This document shows, one piece after another, positions 60,616 through 64,000 of a DNA stretch of 64,000 bases. Every line of letters starts with the position of its first letter. Within the stretch, counting starts at the first letter, position 1. Where the stretch lies: contig PGYB01000005.1 of the NCBI GenBank assembly GCA_002839445.1, positions 124,001 to 188,000 on the forward strand, read 5' to 3'. The notes under the pieces were generated by a model, which made no database searches, was not told the origin of the DNA, and worked only from the letters and a program-made list of their open reading frames with translations. A program made the position numbers and the translations under genes. The DNA comes from Candidatus Riflebacteria bacterium HGW-Riflebacteria-1. GTDB lineage: Bacteria > Muiribacteriota > Ozemobacteria > Ozemobacterales > Ozemobacteraceae.

Positions 60616-61317
60616 ATGAAGAGCGTTTTCATGCTTTTGTCTTTTGTTTGCCTGTTTGGATTTATTTTTCCGCTTGCCGGCGAGAGTGTTCAGCCGGGGA
60701 AAAATATTGTCCTGATTCCGATGTATGGCGGCGTAGAGAAGACAGAAGCTCAGCTTGCGCTGGATAAGAAATTTATCAAGGAAATCACAGCGGCTACGGG
60801 CAGCAGAGAAAAGGGTTCGCAGGAATTCGTGAAAATTGGCTGGAAGATGTTTCTGGTTGAGCGCAATCCGGCAACTGCCATGATGAGATTTAACCAGGCC
60901 TGGTTGCTTGATCCTGACAATCCCGATGTTTTGTGGGGATTCGGTTCTGTTTCTGGAGCGATGGGAAAGACCGCAGATTCGGTAAAGTTTCTGCGGCAGG
61001 CTGCCGAGAAACTCGGTGATAACGCGATGGTGCTCACTGATCTTGGATTTTCGCTGACAATATATGCCAATGAACCCGAAAATGCTGAAACAGCGCAGAC
61101 AGTCATTTCAGAAGCAATTTCCTGTTTTGAAAGGGCCGAAAAGATAAAGCCTGAATACGAGCCGTTATATTCCAACTGGGCGGTAACACTTTTCTCAAAC
61201 AAAGATTACGCCGGTGCCTGGGACAAAATAGGCAAGGCCGAAGCGCTTGGCGGCAAGACAGTTAATCCGATGTTTGTCAAAGATCTTGAGTCCAAAATGC
61301 CAAGGCCGGCCAGATAA
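60616..61317 (+). CDS. Secreted TPR-like protein
   Basis: 233 residues with a signal peptide (cleavage near FPLAGES). The middle has two or three TPR-like helix pairs ('ATAMMRFNQAWLLDPDNPDV', 'ADSVKFLRQAAEKLGDNA', 'ISCFERAEKIKPEYEPLYS'). The ATG at 60616 follows CCGGAGG, so the longer in-frame extension back to 60523 is rejected (it overlaps the VWA gene). It may form a complex with the VWA protein it follows, as TPR and VWA proteins often do; that is inference. Confidence 0.8.
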   Translation: MKSVFMLLSFVCLFGFIFPLAGESVQPGKNIVLIPMYGGVEKTEAQLALDKKFIKEITAATGSREKGSQEFVKIGWKMFLVERNPATAMMRFNQAWLLDPDNPDVLWGFGSVSGAMGKTADSVKFLRQAAEKLGDNAMVLTDLGFSLTIYANEPENAETAQTVISEAISCFERAEKIKPEYEPLYSNWAVTLFSNKDYAGAWDKIGKAEALGGKTVNPMFVKDLESKMPRPAR

Positions 61318-61352
61318 GGTGCTATCAGAAGAATCTCGAAATTCGGAGAGGT

Positions 61353-63242
61353 TCAGACAACTACGATCGGGAGGGTCACTTCAAAGCGGCTTCCCTGGTC
61401 TGGGGCGCTTTCTAGGCTTATGCTGCCATTGAGCCAGGTCACCAGTTTTTTTACGATGCTCAGGCCAAGACCGATTCCACCGTATTTTCTTTTGGTGCCG
61501 AGGCTGACCTGGTAAAAAGCATCAAAGATCTTTTGCTGATGATCCTCTGATATTCCGATACCTTTGTCTGATACAACTATCATCAGATTGTTGGCAGACT
61601 GTTTAATTTCAAGAGTTACACTGCTCTGATTGCAAAACTTGAATGCATTGACCAGAAGATTGGTGATGATTTGTTGCATAACCAGTCTGTTTGCTTCGAT
61701 TTTAACCGATTCATCGGGTATGATTTCTGTGTATTGGCAACTGCAGGCTCTTTGCTGGGTATTGCTGATCGACCTGATATAGTGCAGAATTTCATTCAAA
61801 GAAAAAATCTCTTTTTCGTATTTTAAATTGCCGCTTTCGAGCTGGGAAAATTCGAGCAGATCGTTGACCATCTGTTCGAGATGATGCGAATTAACTTCGA
61901 TCTCACTGGCAACGCCGGTAATTTTTTGAGATTCTATGAGCTTTTCAAGGGTATTTCCCTTTAACAGGGCGCTGTAACCTTTGATTGCCGTTAATGGCGT
62001 TTTGAGCTCATGACTCATCAGTGCGAGAAACTCTGATTTGGCACGACTGGCATCTTCGGCGCGTTCTTTTGCAATCAGCAGTTCATGCTCGGTTTCTTTT
62101 CTGAGAAAGATTTCATGTTCGAGCAAGCCGATTTCTTCCTGTTTGAGCTGCGTTTCTTCGCGAGACTTCGTCAGTTCCAGCAGGGCAGCTCTAATGTTGT
62201 TCTCAAGACTTTTGTAAACTGCCAGTCCTTCAGTTTCTCCAAAAATTTCAGTGAGTGTCACCACTGGCGGCAGCCGATCTGTTTCCATGTGTAAAAGTGC
62301 CTGGATCGTGTTCTGGGTTCGTCTGAGGCCGAGTGCTACCAGCACATAGCCAAGGGCGATGAGAACGTGAACCGGATTTCCGGGAATATGCAGCAATGGT
62401 ACTGATGGGAAAAGCCCGGCGTAGATTGCGCAGCTGAAGCTGAAAATAATGGTGCCGACTCCGATCAATCGTGCTGAACGAACGAGGCGTCCCTTTCCCG
62501 TCTGCCAGATAAAAAGGCTAACGGAAGAAATATACCCGCTTACCAGCGAATAAAAGACGCCGAAAAGAAATTCTTTGAGATTGGGAATTTTGCTTATATT
62601 CTCGAAATTGCCTGCATTGAATATGCTTCTAAGCATTTCAAGATTCATATATATCGGAATAATCGCAAAAATTATGACAAGGGGCAGGGAATAGAGGAAT
62701 GGCTGCCTGGTAATCTTCACCTGGCAGACCTGGGCAAGAAAATAAATGCCTGGAAAAGAGAGTATCAGAGAAAAAACGAAAATCAGATTCGTCAGCATGT
62801 TTTGCTTGAACAGGTTTGTTTCGCTTACCCAGAGCAGGTAATCGATCGAGTTGCCGAGTGCCGCGCCGGTAAAGGCCGCTGCCCAAAAAAACATATAATC
62901 ACGGGCAACGCTTTTGCTGGAGAGAACTGCCCAGCTGTAAAATGCCTGGCCGGCCGCGTAGACGTTGAAAGATACAAAGACAGCATAAAGGATTTTGCCG
63001 TGTAGAAAGCTGCCATACTCAAGACCAGCCAGATAGCTGAGAAGGTAGCCCAGAGCAAAACAAATCAATAAGGTGCTTACAACTGCGATTTCCTGTAAAA
63101 GGCAGCGGGTCGAAAAATCGCGGTACCGGGCGACCTGTTCTTTGGTATCAACTTTTCCCTGATCGCTGAACCCGGCAAATGAAAGTGCTTCTTCATTTTG
63201 AAGCTGAAGGGTTTCCGGGTGGCACGCTCTCTCGATATCCAT
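61353..63242 (-). CDS. Sensor histidine kinase with 7-8 membrane helices
   Basis: 629 residues. About eight membrane helices in residues 40-310, a coiled region (325-400), then a HisKA domain with H411 in MSHELKTP, the N-box 'NLLVNAFKFC', G1 'VSDKGIGISE' and G2 'GGIGLGLSIVKKL'. It should sense a membrane or periplasmic cue and phosphorylate a response regulator. No response regulator gene lies within several kilobases, so it is an orphan kinase. The ATG at 63242 has GGTGAG just upstream. Confidence 0.93.
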   Translation of the reverse strand: MDIERACHPETLQLQNEEALSFAGFSDQGKVDTKEQVARYRDFSTRCLLQEIAVVSTLLICFALGYLLSYLAGLEYGSFLHGKILYAVFVSFNVYAAGQAFYSWAVLSSKSVARDYMFFWAAAFTGAALGNSIDYLLWVSETNLFKQNMLTNLIFVFSLILSFPGIYFLAQVCQVKITRQPFLYSLPLVIIFAIIPIYMNLEMLRSIFNAGNFENISKIPNLKEFLFGVFYSLVSGYISSVSLFIWQTGKGRLVRSARLIGVGTIIFSFSCAIYAGLFPSVPLLHIPGNPVHVLIALGYVLVALGLRRTQNTIQALLHMETDRLPPVVTLTEIFGETEGLAVYKSLENNIRAALLELTKSREETQLKQEEIGLLEHEIFLRKETEHELLIAKERAEDASRAKSEFLALMSHELKTPLTAIKGYSALLKGNTLEKLIESQKITGVASEIEVNSHHLEQMVNDLLEFSQLESGNLKYEKEIFSLNEILHYIRSISNTQQRACSCQYTEIIPDESVKIEANRLVMQQIITNLLVNAFKFCNQSSVTLEIKQSANNLMIVVSDKGIGISEDHQQKIFDAFYQVSLGTKRKYGGIGLGLSIVKKLVTWLNGSISLESAPDQGSRFEVTLPIVVV

Positions 63243-63568
63243 TTTCTCACCACTCTGCTCTTGCTTAATCTGATAAGATCAAATCAGTTTTATATCTGTT
63301 TCTGGTTAGATTCTACCAAAAAATCAGCGAAACCCTAAATCCTTTTTTTCGCTGTAAATGCAACTGTCGATTCTCAGACGCTTTTGCGGCAAGAAAATCA
63401 GCAAGCATGAGTGCCGCCAAGACAGAACCATCGCCACCAGCTTGGTAGAACCCGGGCCTTTTCATCACGTATACTGCCGACAGCTGAATCTATGTCGGCA
63501 ATACTGGTGATTCAGCAGTTATTTAGATGATCGATAAGAACATCTCTCCAGGCAGGGCGAGAGCATTT
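63243..63568. other. Intergenic region, no gene
   Basis: About 325 bases. An imperfect palindrome GCTGAATC (63483-63490) and GATTCAGC (63508-63515) with a 17-base loop lies here. It could be a weak transcription stop for the minus-strand gene that ends at 63569. No supported gene. Confidence 0.4.
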
Positions 63569-64000
63569 TTACCTCAACAGGCCGGCGAGATGACCGCTGG
63601 AAAAGGCCCATTGCAGGTTAAAGCCGCCGCAGGGGCCGTCGAGGTCGACGATTTCGCCGCAAAAATAGAGGCCTTTTACCAGTCGGCTTTCGAGAGTTTC
63701 CGGCTTGATCTGCTTTAACGAGATGCCACCGCGGGTGACCATTGCGGCCGCAAAGCCGTCGTGTCCGGTCACCGTAAGCGGCGTGGCGGCCAGCAGCTTT
63801 ATAAGATTGTCACGTTGCTGTCCGGGAAGCCTGACAAAAGCGGTTTCGGGGTCGATATTGGCAAGCTTGCACAGCTCGCCGGCGAGCGGGCGGTTGATAA
63901 AAGTTGCCAGCAGATCTGCGATGCTGCTGGTTTTCTGGCTGGCAAACGCCTTTTTCAGACGCTCTCTGATCTGCTCTTCGTTCATGCCCTGCGTAAGGTT
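63569..64000 (-). CDS. BaiN/HI0933-type FAD-dependent oxidoreductase, 3' part (partial)
   Basis: The minus-strand frame is open from the window edge to the stop at 63569; the start is outside, so the internal ATG at 63985 is not the start. The visible 143 residues are the C-terminal part of the family: 'VTRGGISLKQIKPETLESRL' and 'GLYFCGEIVDLDGPCGGFNL', the signature of BaiN/HI0933-like flavoproteins, which bind FAD and reduce substrates with NAD(P)H. The FAD Rossmann motif lies beyond the window. Confidence 0.9.
   Translation of the reverse strand, partial: NLTQGMNEEQIRERLKKAFASQKTSSIADLLATFINRPLAGELCKLANIDPETAFVRLPGQQRDNLIKLLAATPLTVTGHDGFAAAMVTRGGISLKQIKPETLESRLVKGLYFCGEIVDLDGPCGGFNLQWAFSSGHLAGLLR

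Noticed and set aside
1..64000. CRISPR arrays, prophage, insertion sequences, rRNA genes
   Set aside because: No regular repeat-spacer series, transposase, integrase, phage structural gene or rRNA segment was seen.

Overview
The window reads as one piece of chromosome from a Gram-negative-type bacterium, probably from an uncultured or poorly sampled phylum. The diderm reading rests on secreted and beta-barrel proteins (a LysM protein ending in a barrel with an aromatic terminus, 25864-27159), a type IV pilus/pseudopilus apparatus, and three periplasmic BON domains. Several genes carry prepilin-like pieces in unusual places. That style, together with the gene content, recalls Candidatus Riflebacteria/Ozemobacteria, but this is inference; no ribosomal RNA gene is present to place the organism. 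Promoters look like ordinary sigma-70 sites, many with an exact 17-base spacer, and several of them move gene starts downstream of the longest open frame.

Layout. 1-5 kb: the 5' part of a beta-propeller protein, tRNA-Leu(CAA), a 49-residue zinc ribbon, a FecR-domain protein, HU and a GT-C membrane glycosyltransferase. 5.2-11.6 kb: a degenerate PilB/GspE-like ATPase directly followed by PilT, then TypA/BipA and a TPR-polysaccharide deacetylase. 11.8-14.8 kb: ECF sigma factor with a likely membrane anti-sigma partner, a secreted protein containing a pseudopilin-like module, and a LOG-family hydrolase. 15-20.3 kb: glycyl-tRNA synthetase, an orphan DNA methyltransferase, a DUF4097 protein and envelope proteins. 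20.5-27.2 kb: RNB-family ribonuclease, a sigma-like protein, two Cys-rich tandem paralogues, a hairpin repeat, a YpsA-like protein and the LysM/barrel protein. 27.4-36.3 kb: PIN-PhoH ATPase, three minor prepilins, a membrane FecR-like protein, UvrA and RadA.

36.3-39.2 kb is a zinc-uptake operon (znuABC) led by a ribbon-helix-helix protein with a Cys/His tail, a plausible metal sensor. 39.5-44.7 kb holds DoxX and NDH-2-like proteins, a YacL-type PIN-TRAM protein, a CBS-HutP-like fusion and GltX. 45-52.5 kb is the most accessory-looking part: BON protein, orphan RelB-type antitoxin, Fic protein, and two convergent P-loop GTPases with hydrophobic tails. 52.6-64 kb: small secreted and membrane proteins, a radical SAM/DUF4130 pair under a perfect 17-base inverted repeat, a Ca2+/cation exchanger with a tiny membrane protein, bacterioferritin, a VWA protein with an internal pilin-like helix, a TPR protein, an orphan histidine kinase and the 3' part of a BaiN/HI0933-type flavoprotein.

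The strongest leads for something undescribed are the radical SAM operator, the CBS-HutP fusion, the VWA/pilin-helix protein, the inactive-looking PilB, the znu regulator and the GTPase/Fic/RelB island. No CRISPR array, transposase, integrase or rRNA gene was seen.
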